From the NCBI RefSeq assembly GCF_036850765.1, contig NC_089493.1, positions 165,475,640 through 165,539,639 on the forward strand: a stretch of 64,000 nucleotides of DNA, given 5' to 3'. The position numbers were made by a program, and so were the translations under genes. Positions 12,002 to 23,961 of this stretch are shown here, one piece after another (the stretch's first letter is position 1; each line of letters opens with the position of its first letter). Source of the stretch: Saccopteryx bilineata. Its lineage: Eukaryota; Chordata; Mammalia; Chiroptera; Emballonuridae. Under the pieces are notes generated by a model that searched no databases, was not told the origin of the DNA, and was given only the letters and a program-made list of their open reading frames with translations.

Positions 12002-12851
12002 CCTTAATTTAACCTTTGAACATATACACTTTAATGACATTAAGTACATTTTACAATACTGTGCAACCATTACCACCATCTCATTTCACAACTGTTTCAT
12101 CATTCCAAATAAAAACCTGTACCCATTAAGCAGTCATTTTCTATTCCCTCCTTCCTCTATCCCCCAGCAACCATTAATCTGCTTTTTGTTTACCAGGCTA
12201 TAGAGACTGACTAGCTTCACTATCCAGATTTGCTTTTTCTAGATATTTCATATAAATCATACAGTATTTGGATTTTTATGCTTGGTTTCTTTCACTTAGC
12301 ATAATGTTCTCAAGCTTCATCCATGTTGTAGCATTTACTATTGCTTCATTTTTTTATGATTGAATAATATTCCATTGTATGGATATACCACATTTTATTT
12401 ATCCATTCATCTGTTGGTGGACATTTGGGTTGTTTCTATCTTTTGGTTGTTATAAATATTTGTGTACAAGTTTTTGTTTAACATCTGTTTTCAATTCTTT
12501 TGAAAATATATCCAGGAGTGGAATTACCATATCTTAGGTAATTCTCTTGAGGATCTGCTAAACAGTTTTCCACAGTGGGCTGCACCCACTACATTCCCAC
12601 CAGTAATATCTGAGAATTCCCAATTTCTCCACAACCTCATCAACACTTGTTATTTTCTGGTTTTGGCTTTGTTGTTTGTTTGTTTTTTTTAACAATCATT
12701 CGAGTGGGTATAGAGTAGTATCTCTTTTTTACTTACAATTCCCTAATAATTAATGATGTTGATGATCCTGTCATATTATTGTTGGCATTTGTATATATTC
12801 TTTGAAAATATGTCTTCAGGTATTTTGTACATTTTAAATTGAGTTGTCTAT

Positions 12852-13275
12852 CGGCCCTGGCTGGTTGGCTCAATGGTAGAGCATCAGCCTGGTGTGCAGG
12901 AGTCCCAGGTTCGATTTCCGGCCAGGGAACACAGGAGATACGCCCATCTGCTTCTCCACCCCTACCCTTCTCCTTCCTCTCTGTCTCTCTCTTCCCCTCC
13001 CACAGCCAAGGCTCCACTGGAGCAAAGTTGGCCCGGGCACTAAGGATGGCTCTATGGCCTCTGCCTCAGGCACTAGAATGGTTCTGGTTGCAACAGAGCA
13101 ACGCCCCAGATGGACAGAGCATTGCCCCCTGGTGGGCATGCCGGGTGGATCCCGGTTGGGCGCATGCGGGAGTCTGTCTGACTGCCTCCCCGTTTCCAAC
13201 TTCAGAAAAATACAAAAATAAATAAATAAATAAATAGATAGATAGATAGATAAATAAATAGATAAATAAATAAAT
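12852..13275 (+). mobile_element. long tRNA-derived SINE (type A)
   Basis: Full-length copy from GGCCCTGGCTGGTTGGCTCA to an AAAT/GATA-rich tail. Duplications AAATTGAGTTGTCTAT lie at 12836-12851 and 13276-13291. Confidence 0.95.
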
Positions 13276-13604
13276 AAATTGAGTTGTCTATCTATTATTG
13301 AGTTATAAGAATTTATTATATATTCTGGATACTAGACCCTTATCAGATATACGATTTACAAATAATTTCTTCCATCCTGTGGGTTTTATTTTCACTTTCT
13401 TGCTAATTTCTCTTGATGCACAAAATATTTTAATTTATATTAATAAAGTTGGACTGTGATCTCACTCCATATACAAAAAATTTTTAATGTTTATTTTATT
13501 GATTTACAGAGAGAGGAAGGGCAAGGAAAGGAACATCAATCTGTTCCTGTCTGTGCCCTGATTGGGAATCAAACCCACAACCTCTGTTTCAAGATGATGC
13601 TCTA

Positions 13605-13811
13605 GAGGCTGCAGAGCCATCTTCAGTGCCCAGGCCAACTTTGCTCCAATGAGCCTTGGCTGTGGAAGGGGAGGAGAGAGACAGAGGAGAAGGAGAGGGG
13701 GAGGGGTGGAAAGCAGATGGGCGCTTCTCCTGTGTACCCGGGCCGGGAATCGAACCCGGGACTCCTGCACGCCAGGCCAACACTCTACCACTGAGCCATC
13801 CGGCCAGGGTC
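13605..13811 (-). mobile_element. type-A SINE fragment, antisense, at the 5' end of the 2.2-kb chimera copy
   Basis: The head and middle of the long SINE in reverse, ending GGCCAGGGT, are followed by GGAATGCCC. Its tail half is missing because the chimera is 5'-truncated here. Confidence 0.85.
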
Positions 13812-13812
13812 T

Positions 13813-14360
13813 AGGAATGCCCTGGTTGATCAAGCTACCCAAAAGAAAATTATTTAGAGCAACCATGACAGATCGAGCAATTCAGTCTCATATTATTCAT
13901 CACCAGAACACTGCAGCCCTGTGTAAACAGTTTCAACTTTCTCGGGAAGCAGCACGGCAGATTGGGAAATCCTGTCCACGGAGTCCTATACTACAATCTG
14001 CCCCTTCATTTGGAGTTAACCCTCAAGGACCCATACCAGGACAACTTTGGCAAATGTATGTTACTCATATACCTTAATTTGGCAAACAGTCCTATGTTCA
14101 TGTTACAGTGGATACATATTCTGGATTTATAGTAACCTCTGTCAGAACAGGAGAGGCTGCTAAGCATGTTATAGCTCATTGTCTGTATGCACTGTTCTAT
14201 TGTTGGATTTCCTAAACTGGTTAAACTGACAATGCTCCTGCATATGGAGCAAAAGCATTTACTGTATTTTTGTCATTCTTACAATCTTTAAACTCAAGGT
14301 ATTATTAAAGTGTACCCAGCAAATATTTTAAGGTCAATTTAAAAAAATTTAAAAGGGGGA
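13813..14360 (+). pseudogene. retroviral integrase fragment (betaretrovirus-like)
   Basis: The open frame up to 14077 shows a His/Cys zinc-binding-type N-terminus (two His near 13895-13905, paired Cys further on). The start of the catalytic core follows, with a first Asp in a VTVDT-type motif near 14110 and a second in a TDN-type motif near 14228. Stops and shifts at about 14075 and 14190-14230 break it. The pattern is that of class II (betaretrovirus-like) elements. This part is deleted from the other copy. Defective fossil. Confidence 0.7.
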
Positions 14361-14381
14361 AGTCATATCCTGGAACTCCTA

Positions 14382-15696
14382 TGGGTCTACCATATCATGC
14401 TTTTTACTTAAAATTTTTTTTAATTTCTTTTGAATGCTGATGAACAGGAGATGCCAAATCTTTTTCTCTTGCAAACTACTACCTTCTTTATTTGATCCAG
14501 CTAATAACACTGTTTTGTCTTTTTCCAAATAGCTCCAGATATATGGAAAAGATTTATATAGGCGGATGGGGATCCTCAAACCCCTCAGCAAGATCTTCTG
14601 AGAATGGCTTTTAAGATACCAAAAGGCAGAAAAAGCCCAATTGAGATCAGGGGAACTACCAGCTTCTAGGATATGCCCTTAAAGGCTCCAATGCCCCAAA
14701 GGGGTCTCATAGGATGCCATCTGGGTCCTGCTTCAATAGTGGAAAGGAAGATCATTGAACTAAAGCCTGCCAGACTTACATGCCTCTGCTGTGAGGAAAC
14801 AGGGACACGGGAAGGTAGGCTTCTCCCTCGCTCCTCTAAGGGAGGGTTCAGTCTCTTCCAGCCCTGCTCCAGCCACCTATGACCTAACCTTGCCCAGAAT
14901 GCTGGGGTTTGCCACTGAAGGCTGAAGGTGCCCAGGGCCGTCAGCCCCATCTACGACACTGTGGACAAGCCTAGGGTATTTCTTCCAAGAAGCAGGTAAA
15001 CTGATCTCATTTGCACAAGGGCCACTTAACTATGTCTTGCCTGAATAGTCAGGTTTTTTATTCTTCCCTCAAAGATCTCTGTTGTGGGTGTTGATAGTCC
15101 TATTTTCTGCTGCTTTGTTTAATATATAGTGTTTCCTTTATTCCTCCTACCTCAATGCCCCACTCATATTTCAGGCTGGGACCTACTCCTAATTTAGAGC
15201 TCTCTTTCCCCCTTTTGCCAACTTCTATTATGAATCTACCTCTGCCACCCACCTTAGTGTATCCCAAGGTTCTCTTTACCAAGCCACAGTCGCAGAGCTC
15301 CAGGGAAAAGCAACCTGGTCTCATCTCTCCAGGCGAAGGAGAACAGAAACTCCATCTCCACACATGCTGCAGATGGCTTTTCCAGTCTACCTGAATCATT
15401 ACCAGCTAGATGCAGTGGTCATTGGGACTTGGACATGAGCTGCAAAGTATAGAATGGTGACAACAATTCCAGTGCCATGCGGACTTTTCCTGAATGTGGA
15501 CTTTTCCTGGACTCCTGCTCCCTGTGACAGCTCCTAACAGACTGAACTGGGGTTGGGTTGCATTTTTCAGGGATTTGGCATGGTGTTGGGGCCAACTTGG
15601 ACTTGGTGAACATGATAAGGACACTACTCTTTTATGGATTCTTGCTGTATTGGCCAAGAGTTTGCTTAAAGGCTTTAATCACTGTAAAAAAAAAAT
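14382..15696 (+). pseudogene. rearranged retroviral cargo block (sibling of 25700-27005)
   Basis: It is co-linear with 25700-27020, with scattered substitutions and small indels, including the Cys-rich patch near 14783-14795 and the terminal poly(A). Nothing here is an intact gene. Confidence 0.5.
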
Positions 15697-15838
15697 AGAA
15701 GACTGGATAAAGAAGATGTGCATATATACCATGGTATACTATTCAGCCATAAGAAATGATGACATCGGATCACTTACAACAAAATGGTGGGATCTTGATA
15801 ACATTATACGGAGTGAAATAAGTAAATCAGAAAAAAAA
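15697..15838 (+). mobile_element. L1 ORF2 tail fused to the cargo
   Basis: This reads as the final ORF2 segment of L1 (E-D-W-I-K-K through S-E-K). It joins the retroviral block at poly(A), exactly as at 27006-27020. Confidence 0.85.
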
Positions 15839-16140
15839 AAGATGATGCTCTAACCAACTGAGCTATCTGGCCAGGGCCATATACAAAATTTTATTAAGTA
15901 CCATTATCTATTTTTTATTTATTCTAAGAGTTTTATAATTTCAGCTCTATTAAATATAGTAATCCTTATCTTTGATTTATTTTGAATTAATTTTGTACAT
16001 GGAGTGAGATGGGGCTCCAGCTTCATTCTTTTGCACGTTGATATTCATTTGTTCCAACATCATTTGTTGAAAAGACTATTCTTTCCCCCATAAAACAGTC
16101 TTAAAACTCTTACTGAAAATCAAAGTACTACTTTTAAATC

Positions 16141-18270
16141 AGAAAAAAATCAAATTAATAAAAGTATATGCAATATGTTTCCTCTTTTCTTCTTCACTAC
16201 CTCTATTACCTTTCATTAGATTCTTATGCCCTTATACTCAAACTAATTCAATAGCATTCCAGTTATCTTGCTTATAAGTGACAGAGTAATATCTCTTTAT
16301 TATCACCATGTTATTCCTTTTCTATAGAGTGTGTCAGAGTGCTCTTTAAAGTATTATTGTTTTCTAGGCCTCAGAGCATAGTTACTCCACCAAACTATAG
16401 TAATCTGTGCCCCTTAGCCCAAAATAATCAGCCAGCCATATCCATAGTTTCCACTACAGATGGATTAGAAGGAAAATTTAGTTAAAATATATTCAAGATC
16501 CAAAAGGTAAGGAGATACATATTTTTTAGCAGGGAATGAAAATAGTATTTTGCTCCCAAAATCAAATGTTATTTATTCTTTCCACAAATATTAACTGGAC
16601 AGCTACTAATATGATCCAGAATTATAAGAAAAAATAAAATCCAGGTGCTGTGCTCTAATTGCTCACAGTTTAGAAGAGGAGATAGTTATTTGAAAAGATA
16701 TATTATTATCCAACATTGTAAATGCAATAATAAAAGTGCAAATAAAATATTGTGGGACTACCACAGTGCAGCAACTAATAGGAAGATTCTTTTTTTTTAA
16801 CTATCTGTTAAGTTGCCACTATAATTACTTAGAAATATTTTTATAGTATTTTCCTTTCACCAGTTTATCTTTTAATCCATTAATTTACAAATATTAGTTA
16901 ATTGACTACTTAATGCAGACAAAAAGACTAAGAAATTTTTAATCTGATTAGGATTGAGTTATGACATATAAAAAGCTAAAAAATAATATAGCAGTAGTTG
17001 TGAAGTTTTCAGTAACATTTTCCAATTTGTGATATGTTATGAAATTATATAAAATTAATACATTAGAATAAGAATAATATAGTATGAGTCAACAGTACAA
17101 GAGTTCTGACCTAAGGCAGGAAGCAAGTAATCTAAATTAGCAATTCTCAACCATGGTGCCTCAGTAGAATGGTCTGTCATCATAAATTGCATAGCATGTC
17201 ACAGTAATCTGTATTTATACTAGTTAAGGTATCTAAGTTTGCATATTATTTCACACACATAGGACTGAAGATTATTCATGTGATAAATCATTCTCACTTA
17301 TTTGCATCCTGATATATTTAGTTGAGTGGTTTAACTAGTGAATTCTCAAGAATAGTTTGATGCATCCAGGAGAGCCTTCATGAAAAATTTTTAAAAATGG
17401 GTAGTATTTAGAGATATATTGGAGGAGAATACATCCTGTTTTGTGGCAAAGATTAGAATGTACAAGATATAGCAGGAGAAATAAGGAGACTGGCCTAATA
17501 GAACAAAGATTTATAGAGGGGACTATAGCAACAAATGAGTTAGGAAACCACAGAGTGGACAATTATTTTTTGCTGCTCTGCATTCTTTTAACCTTCTTCT
17601 GGTAGTAAGACCCTAATTTATTCTTACAAACTACGATATTCCTCTTCTCTGACTAGGTGAACTTTGGCCAGTGTTGACTCTAGTCATAGTCTAGAAGTGA
17701 GTATGTGACTACAACCTAGTAAGTCATCATCATATTTCCCAAGTTTCAGAGATGGTTCAGGAGTGGAAAATAAGATGCAATAAACTTTTAGAGAGCCATG
17801 TGATCTTTTTTTCTGAAATTACTAATAGTAAGGATGCTGTAAGCTTGGAACTAATAAGAAGTTAGTACTTCATGCCAGGAAATGTTTCTGATATAGCAGA
17901 AGTCAGAATGAAGAGATGAAGAGAAGGAATAAGTCCCACTGACACTATCCAGCCCCTGGATCAAAGTATGATTGAAACCAATAATTCCTAGCCTTTTAAG
18001 TTATGTTAGCCAATAAATTTCCATATATACTTAAGCCATTTTAAGTCAGATTTTCAGTCACATGATAACGAAAAAATCCTAAATTATTTAGTCTGTTGGG
18101 GTTAGTTATTAATGATTCTATGTGACAAGGTTAGACAGTAAGTCTTTATTAGGAGACACTAAAAAAAAAAGTCTTCAAGGTAGATGTGGAACAACCAAAG
18201 AATGAAATAAAAAACAATAATAAAGCAGAGTTGAGACATAATACAAGTTATTTGTTGCATCTAATTTTTT
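16141..18270. other. AT-rich intergenic stretch
   Basis: An L2-like patch at about 16570-16690. No gene or intact mobile element recognised in the rest. Confidence 0.5.
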
Positions 18271-18287
18271 AAAATTTTCAATGGAGA
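18271..18287. repeat. left target-site duplication of the 9.2-kb chimera
   Basis: AAAATTTTCAATGGAGA, identical to 27446-27462. Confidence 0.9.
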
Positions 18288-19549
18288 GGAGACAAGATGG
18301 CGCTGGAGTAGGCGGACGTACCAGCATCTACCTCCCAGAACCAAAGTGGATTACAAACTAATTTTATGAACTATCATCTGGAAAAACCAACTTTAGACTA
18401 AACTAAGAGGACTCTTCAACCAAGGAACACTGAAGAAGCCACACCAAGACTGGTAGGAAAAGTGGAAACGTGGAAATGTGGAGAGGGCTGCCCAGCTCCT
18501 CCGAGCGAACGGCAGCAGGGAGAGACTCGCGTGGCGGGAAGTGAGTTTAGCAGAGGGGAAAGTGTCCTGAGCCCCAGGAACAAAGCCCAAGCCTGCAGCC
18601 CCAGAACCCAGAAGAGGCGTAAGGACAGTATTTAGCTGGAAACAAGTCAGGATACTGTTTGTGAGAGAGTCTGATTTCTCAGACCCAGGATCCTTCTTAA
18701 AGGGACCCCGCAGAACATCTCTCTCAAAAACAATCACCTGGGGCTCCTGGAGATGGGGGGAGAGAGGAGAGGACCACAGTAACAGGAAGAGAGTGTAACC
18801 TAGGAGGAACAGGAAAAAACATTTTGGGAGATAACCACCCTAACCCCTGGGACGAGTCACTCCCCAAAGCTAAAGTGAATATTTCCCCTGGAAACAGCAA
18901 TACCAGCAAAGGGAAGCAGGAGAGCAGCCAAACAAGCTCCCCCGCAGCATTCAGAGCAGAGTTGCATATAAGGAGGGAGCTTTCGGGTCTACAGTAGTGA
19001 GTCTTAGGGTCCGAGCTGCAACGCCCCCACCCACGCGGCTGAGGGCACACCAAAGAGCGGGTGGCAGCGGGAGACAAAAGCATGGTTCTGCTGGCAGGGG
19101 CAGAAGCTGGCTGGCCACCACTGGGTTCAGATGTGAGCTCAATCTTGCCCAGCTGGGGAGAAGGGGGCGTGCAAAAGCGGTCAGGCTCAGCTGCCGGCAG
19201 CCTGTAATCCAGCCTCCAGGAGAAGGGCAGGAACCCCGGAAAGGGTGGAAACCAGCCCCGGAGCAAGGGCAGAGAAGCACAGCCCTGCCCCGCCCGTGCA
19301 ACCCAGGCTTGCGGTCTGATTTGGTAGCCAGTTCCTCCCGCGGGGGTGGAGCCAAAAGCCCAGAAGAGGCGGAGTTCCGCTAGGGAGCTGAGCTTGGGCA
19401 CGCAGCCCTGCCGACCGCAGCTGAGCAAAGGTGCTTGCCAGTGCCCTCAGGACCAAGCAAAACGTCACACACGGGGGTGGGGCAAAGGCCAAGGCCACCA
19501 ACCCTTGTGCACCCGAGCACATGATCACAGCCACTCCTGTGAAGAGAAA
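18288..19549 (+). promoter_or_regulatory. L1 5'UTR (internal promoter region)
   Basis: GC-richer sequence lies between the canonical L1 start and the first ORF1-like codons. It should contain the RNA polymerase II internal promoter used by L1. Open frames seen here on either strand lack good start codons and known domains. Confidence 0.65.
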
Positions 19550-20720
19550 ATGCAACACAAATAAACCAAGAGAAATCCCCAGAAAAGGACCTAAGTGAAC
19601 CAGATATAACCAAATTACCAGATGCAGAGTTTAAAATAACGATTGTTAGGATGCTCAAAGATATTAGAACAACCATAGATGGCCATTACGAAAACCTAAA
19701 TAAAGAGATAACAAATATAAAAATGACATTGAAATAATAAAAAATAATCAGTCAGAAACGACAAATACAATATCTGAAATAAAGAATACAATGGAAGGAA
19801 TTAAAAGCAGGATGGATGAAGCAGAGAATCGAATCAGTGAGTTAGAGGACACAATAAATAAAGGCACGGAAGCAGAGCAGAAAAAAGAAAAGAGACTCAA
19901 AAAGTCTGAGGAAACTCTAAGAGAGCTCTGTGACAACATGAAGAGAAATAACATCCGCATCATAGGGGTTCCTGAAGAAGAAGAGAAAGAACAAGGGATA
20001 GAGACTTTGTTCAAACATATTATAGTACTGACCTGTGGTGGCGCAGTGGATAAAGTGTCGACCTGGAAATGCTGAAGTCGCCAGTTCGAAACCCTGGGCT
20101 TGCCTGGTCAAGGCACATATGGGAGTTGATGCTTTCCAGCTCCTCCCCACCTTCTCTCTCTGTCTCTCCTCTCTCTCTCTCTGTCTCTCCCTCTCCTCTC
20201 TAAAATAAATAAATAAAAATTTTTTAAAAAGGTAAGATTCCTTTAAAAAAAAACATATTATAGCAGAAAACTTCCCCCAATTAAGGCAGGAAAACATTTC
20301 ACATGTTCAGGAAGCACAGAGAACTCCATTAAGGAGAAACCCAAAGAAACCAACACCAAGACACATCATAATTAAAATACCAAAGCTAAATGATAAAGAG
20401 AAAATATTAAAAGCTGCTAGAGAAAAAAAGACTATCACCTACAAAGGAGCCCCCATAAGAATGACTTCTGACTTCTCAACAGAAACACTTGAGGCCAGAA
20501 GGGAATGGCAAGAAATATTCAAAGTAATGCAGAACAAGAACCTATAACCAAGACTACTTTATCCAGCAAGGCTATCATTTAAAATTGAAGGAGAAATAAA
20601 AAGCTTTACAGACAAAAAAAAAACTCAAGGATTTCACTGCAACCAAACCAAGGCTGCAAGAAATGCTAAGGGACCTGTTGTAAACAGATCAAAGGAAAAA
20701 AAGAATATAGCAAAAGAGAA
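19550..20720 (+). pseudogene. L1 ORF1 (broken, SINE-interrupted)
   Basis: ORF1p is the L1 RNA-binding chaperone that forms the retrotransposition RNP. A coiled-coil-like stretch is readable at 19791-20025 (heptad-rich, with SRMDEAENRISELEDTI), and the RRM/C-terminal part at about 20264-20690, including the LYPARLSFKI signature region. The frame is broken near the start (early stop after 19550) and before 19745 (stop in ACATTGAAATAA). It is split by a SINE at 20026-20250. It is not functional. Confidence 0.85.
20026..20250 (+). mobile_element. tRNA-derived SINE (type B) inside L1 ORF1
   Basis: The head resembles CTGACCTGTGGTGGCGCAG with box B GTTCGAAACC and a CT-rich tail ending in A-rich sequence. 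Duplications AAACATATTATAG lie at 20013-20025 and 20251-20263. Confidence 0.92.
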
Positions 20721-22421
20721 ATACAGTTTTAAAGAAAAAAAATGGCAATAAACAATTACATATCAGTAATAACCTTAAATGTTAATGGATTAAATGATCC
20801 GATCAAGAGACATAGGGTAGCTGTGTGGATAAGAAAACAGGACCCATACATATGCTGTCTACAAGAGACACACCTTAAATCAAAAGATGCACACAGACTG
20901 AAGATAAAAGGATGGAAAAAAATATTTCACGCAAATGGAAATGAAAAAAAAGCTGGGGTAGCAATACTTATATCAGACAAAATGGACTTTAAAACAAAGA
21001 CCATAGTTAGAGATAAAGAAGGTCACTACATAATGATAAAGGGAGCAATCCAAAAGGAAGATATAACCATTATAAATATCTACGCACCTAATATAGGAGC
21101 ACCTAAATATATAAAGCAGATTTTGATGGACTTAAAGGGCGAGATCAACAGCAATACTATAATAGTAGGGGATTTCAATACCCTATTAACATCATTAGAT
21201 AGATCCTCAAGAAAGAAAATTAACAAAGAAACAGCAGACTTAAAGAACATATTAGATCAACTCGATTTAATCGAGTAATCTTCAGAACCTTTCACCCTAA
21301 AACAGCAGAATATACATTCTTTTCAAGCGCTCATGGTACATTCTCTAGAATAGACCACATGTTAGGGCACAAAAGTGGGCTCAACAAATTTAAGAAGATT
21401 GAAATCATATTGAGCACTTTCTCTGATCACAATGGCATTAAACTAGAAATCAACCACAATAGGAAAATGGAAAAACATTGAAACACTTGGAAACTAAATA
21501 GCACGTTATTAAACAATGAATGGGTTAACACTGAGATCAAAGAAGAAATTAAAAAATTCCTAGAAACAAACGATAATGAGCATACATCAACTCAAAATTT
21601 ATGGGACACAGCAAAAGCAGTCCTGACAGGGAAGTTTATAGCATTACAGGCATACCTCAAGAAGCTAGAAAAGCTCAAATAAACAACTTAACCCTGCATC
21701 TAAAAGAACTAGAAAAAGAACAGCAAGTAAAGCCCAGAGCTAGTAGAAGGAAGGAAATAATAAAGATCAGAGCAGAAATAAATGACATAGAGGCTAAAGA
21801 AACAATACAGAAGATCAATGAAACCAGGAGCTGGTTCTTTGAAAAGGTAAAGAAGATCGATGAACCTTTACGAGACTCACCAAGAAAAAAAGAGAGAGGA
21901 CTCAAATAAATAAAATTAGAAACGAGGGTGGAGAAATAACAACTGACACAACAGAAATACAAAATATTGTAAGAAAATACTATGAAGAACTGTACGCCAA
22001 AAAACTAGACAACCTAGATGAAATGGACAAATTCCTTGAATCATATAATCTTCCAAAAATCAACCTGGAAGAATCAGAAAACCTAAACAGACCAATTACA
22101 ACAAATGAGATTGAAACAGCTATCAAAAAAAAAAAAAAAAACTCCCCAAAAAAGAAAAGTCCTGGGCCTGATGGCTTCACAAGTGAATTCTACCAAATAT
22201 TCAGTGAAGAACCAACTCCTATCCTTCTCAAGCTATTTCAAAAAATTCAAGAGGAAGGAAGACTTCCAAACTCTTTTTATGAGGTGAGCATAATTCTGAT
22301 TCCAAAACCAGGCAAAGACAACATAAAAAAAGAAAATTATAGGTCAATATCCCTGATGAACTTAGATGCAAAAATCCTCAACAAAATATTAGCAAAAAAA
22401 GATTAAAAAAAAAAAAAAAAA

Positions 22422-22583
22422 GCCTGACCTGTGGTGGCGCAGTGGGATAAAGCATCGACCTGGAAGTGCTGAGGTCGCCGGTTCGAAACACTGGGCTTGC
22501 CTGGTCAAGGCACATATGAGAGTTGATGCTTCCAGCTCCTCCCCCCTGTCTCTCTCTCTCTAAAATGAATAAATAAAAATGAA
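22422..22583 (+). mobile_element. tRNA-derived SINE (type B) inside L1 ORF2
   Basis: The element starts at CCTGACCTGTGGTGGCGCAG and ends with (AAAT)-like A-rich sequence. The flanking A-rich direct repeat AAAAAAAGATTAAAAAA occurs on both sides. Ends are approximate because of poly(A). Confidence 0.88.
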
Positions 22584-23760
22584 AAAAAAAAGATTAAAAA
22601 ATATATATATTAGCAAACCGGATCCAGCAATATACGGAAAAAATCATACAACATGATCAAGTAGGATTTATTCTTGGGAGGCAAGGCTGGTACTATATTC
22701 GCAAATCAATCAATGTGATTCATCACATAAACAAAAGAAAGGAGAAAAACCACATGATAATTTCAATAGATACAGAAAAAGCATTTGATAAAGTCCAGCA
22801 CCCATTCATGATCAAAACTCTCAGCAAAGTGGGAATACAGGGAACATACCTCAACATGATAAAGGCCATCTATGACAAACCCACAGCCAACATCATACTC
22901 AATGGGCAAAAATTAAAAGCAATCCCCTTAAGATCAGGAACAAGGCAGGGGTGCCCCCTTTCACCACTCTTATTCAAATAGTTCTGGAAGTCCTAGCCAC
23001 AGCAATCAGACAAGAAAAAGAAATAAAAGGCATCCAAATTGGAAAAGAAGAAGTAAAACTATCATTATTTGCAGATGACATGATATTGTATATAGAAAAC
23101 CCTAAAGTCTCAGTCAAAAAACTACTAGACCTGATAAATGAATTTGGCAAGGTGGCAGGATATAAAATCAATACTCAGAAATCAGAGGCATTTTTATACA
23201 CTAATAATGAACTGTCAGAAAGAGAAATCAAGGAATCAATCCCCTTTACCATTGCAACCAAAAAAAATAAAGTACCTAGGAATAAATCTAACCAAGGAAA
23301 TTAAAGACTTGTACTTGGAAAATTATAAAACATTGATAAAAGAAATCAGGGAAGATATGAATAAATGGAGGCATATACCGTGCTCATGGTTAGGAAGAAT
23401 AAACATCATTAAAATGTCTATATACCCAAAGCAATTTATAAATTCAATGCAATACCAATTAAAATACCAATGACTTACTTCAAAGACATAGAACACATAT
23501 TCCAAAAATTTATATGGAACCAAAAGAGAACATGAATAGCCTCAGCAATCTTGAAAAGGAAGAAAAAAGCGGGAGGTATCACACTTCCAGATATCAAGTT
23601 ATATTATAAGGCCATTGTACTCAAAACAGCATGGTACTGGCATAAGAACAGGCACATAGATCAATGGAACAGAACAGAGAACCCAGAAATAAACCCACAG
23701 CTCTATGGACAACTGATATTTGACAAAGGAGGTAAGGGCATACAAAAAAGTAAAGACAGC

Positions 23761-23961
23761 CTGACCTGTGGTGGCGCAGTGGATAAAGCATCGACCTGGA
23801 AATGCTGAGGTCGCCGGTTCGAAACCCTGGGCTTGCCTGGTCAAGGCACATATGGGAGTTGATGCTTCCAGCTCCTCCCCCTTCTCTCTCTCTCTCTCTC
23901 ACTCATTCTCTCTGTCTCTCTTCTCTAAAATGAGTAAATAAATACAAATAATTAAAAAAAA
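23761..23961 (+). mobile_element. tRNA-derived SINE (type B) inside L1 ORF2
   Basis: The 17-bp duplication AAAAAAGTAAAGACAGC flanks it at 23744-23760 and 23962-23978. Full head, CT-rich body and A-rich tail are present. Confidence 0.93.

Larger units (their letters stand above)
13605..15838 (+). mobile_element. 5'-truncated copy of the chimeric retrotransposon, 2.2 kb
   Basis: It is flanked by AAGATGATGCTCTA at 13591-13604 and 15839-15852. From 5' to 3' it holds part of an antisense type-A SINE (13605-13811), retroviral integrase-like sequence (about 13813-14360), the retroviral block shared with 25700-27005 (14382-15685), poly(A) (about 15686-15696) and an L1 ORF2 tail (15697-15838). It stops at the A-rich stretch of the L1 tail, so the 3' end is also incomplete. 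It sits inside an older antisense SINE. Confidence 0.82.
13479..15876 (-). mobile_element. Ves-like SINE (type D), antisense, split by the 2.2-kb chimera
   Basis: Left part 13479-13604, right part 15839-15876 (ending CTGGCCAGGGC). Its own duplications CCATATACAAAA lie at 13467-13478 and 15877-15888. It therefore predates the chimera insertion. Confidence 0.88.
11830..16140 (-). mobile_element. old L1 3' half, antisense, carrying nested insertions
   Basis: Reverse-strand L1 landmarks are seen (ATTCCATTGTATGGATATAC near 12369, the TTCTTTCACTTAGCATAATG block, the 3'UTR-like AACCATTACCACC stretch). They run from about 12004 to 13466 and resume at 15889 to about 16140. Insertions inside it are a SINE at 11857-12001, a type-A SINE at 12852-13275 and the SINE plus chimera stack at 13479-15876. 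Confidence 0.8.

Noticed and set aside
12852..12930. tRNA-like A and B boxes
   Set aside because: These are SINE heads without an intact cloverleaf context; no true tRNA gene was recognised in the window.
12839..13225. Open frames inside type-A SINEs (also near 25350-25690, 30370-30850, 32330-32865, 35480-35880, 36820-37220 and 37520-37940)
   Set aside because: The same peptide-like text recurs in every SINE copy on both strands; it is repeat sequence, not genes.
13649..14077. Possible functional retroviral or domesticated integrase gene
   Set aside because: The frame starts in an antisense SINE, ends before the second catalytic Asp and is followed by more stops; it is a fossil.
18724..19428. 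234-codon antisense frame in the L1 5'UTR, reminiscent of primate ORF0
   Set aside because: The listed start is TTG, not ATG, and no ORF0-like features are seen; GC-rich L1 promoter sequence explains it.
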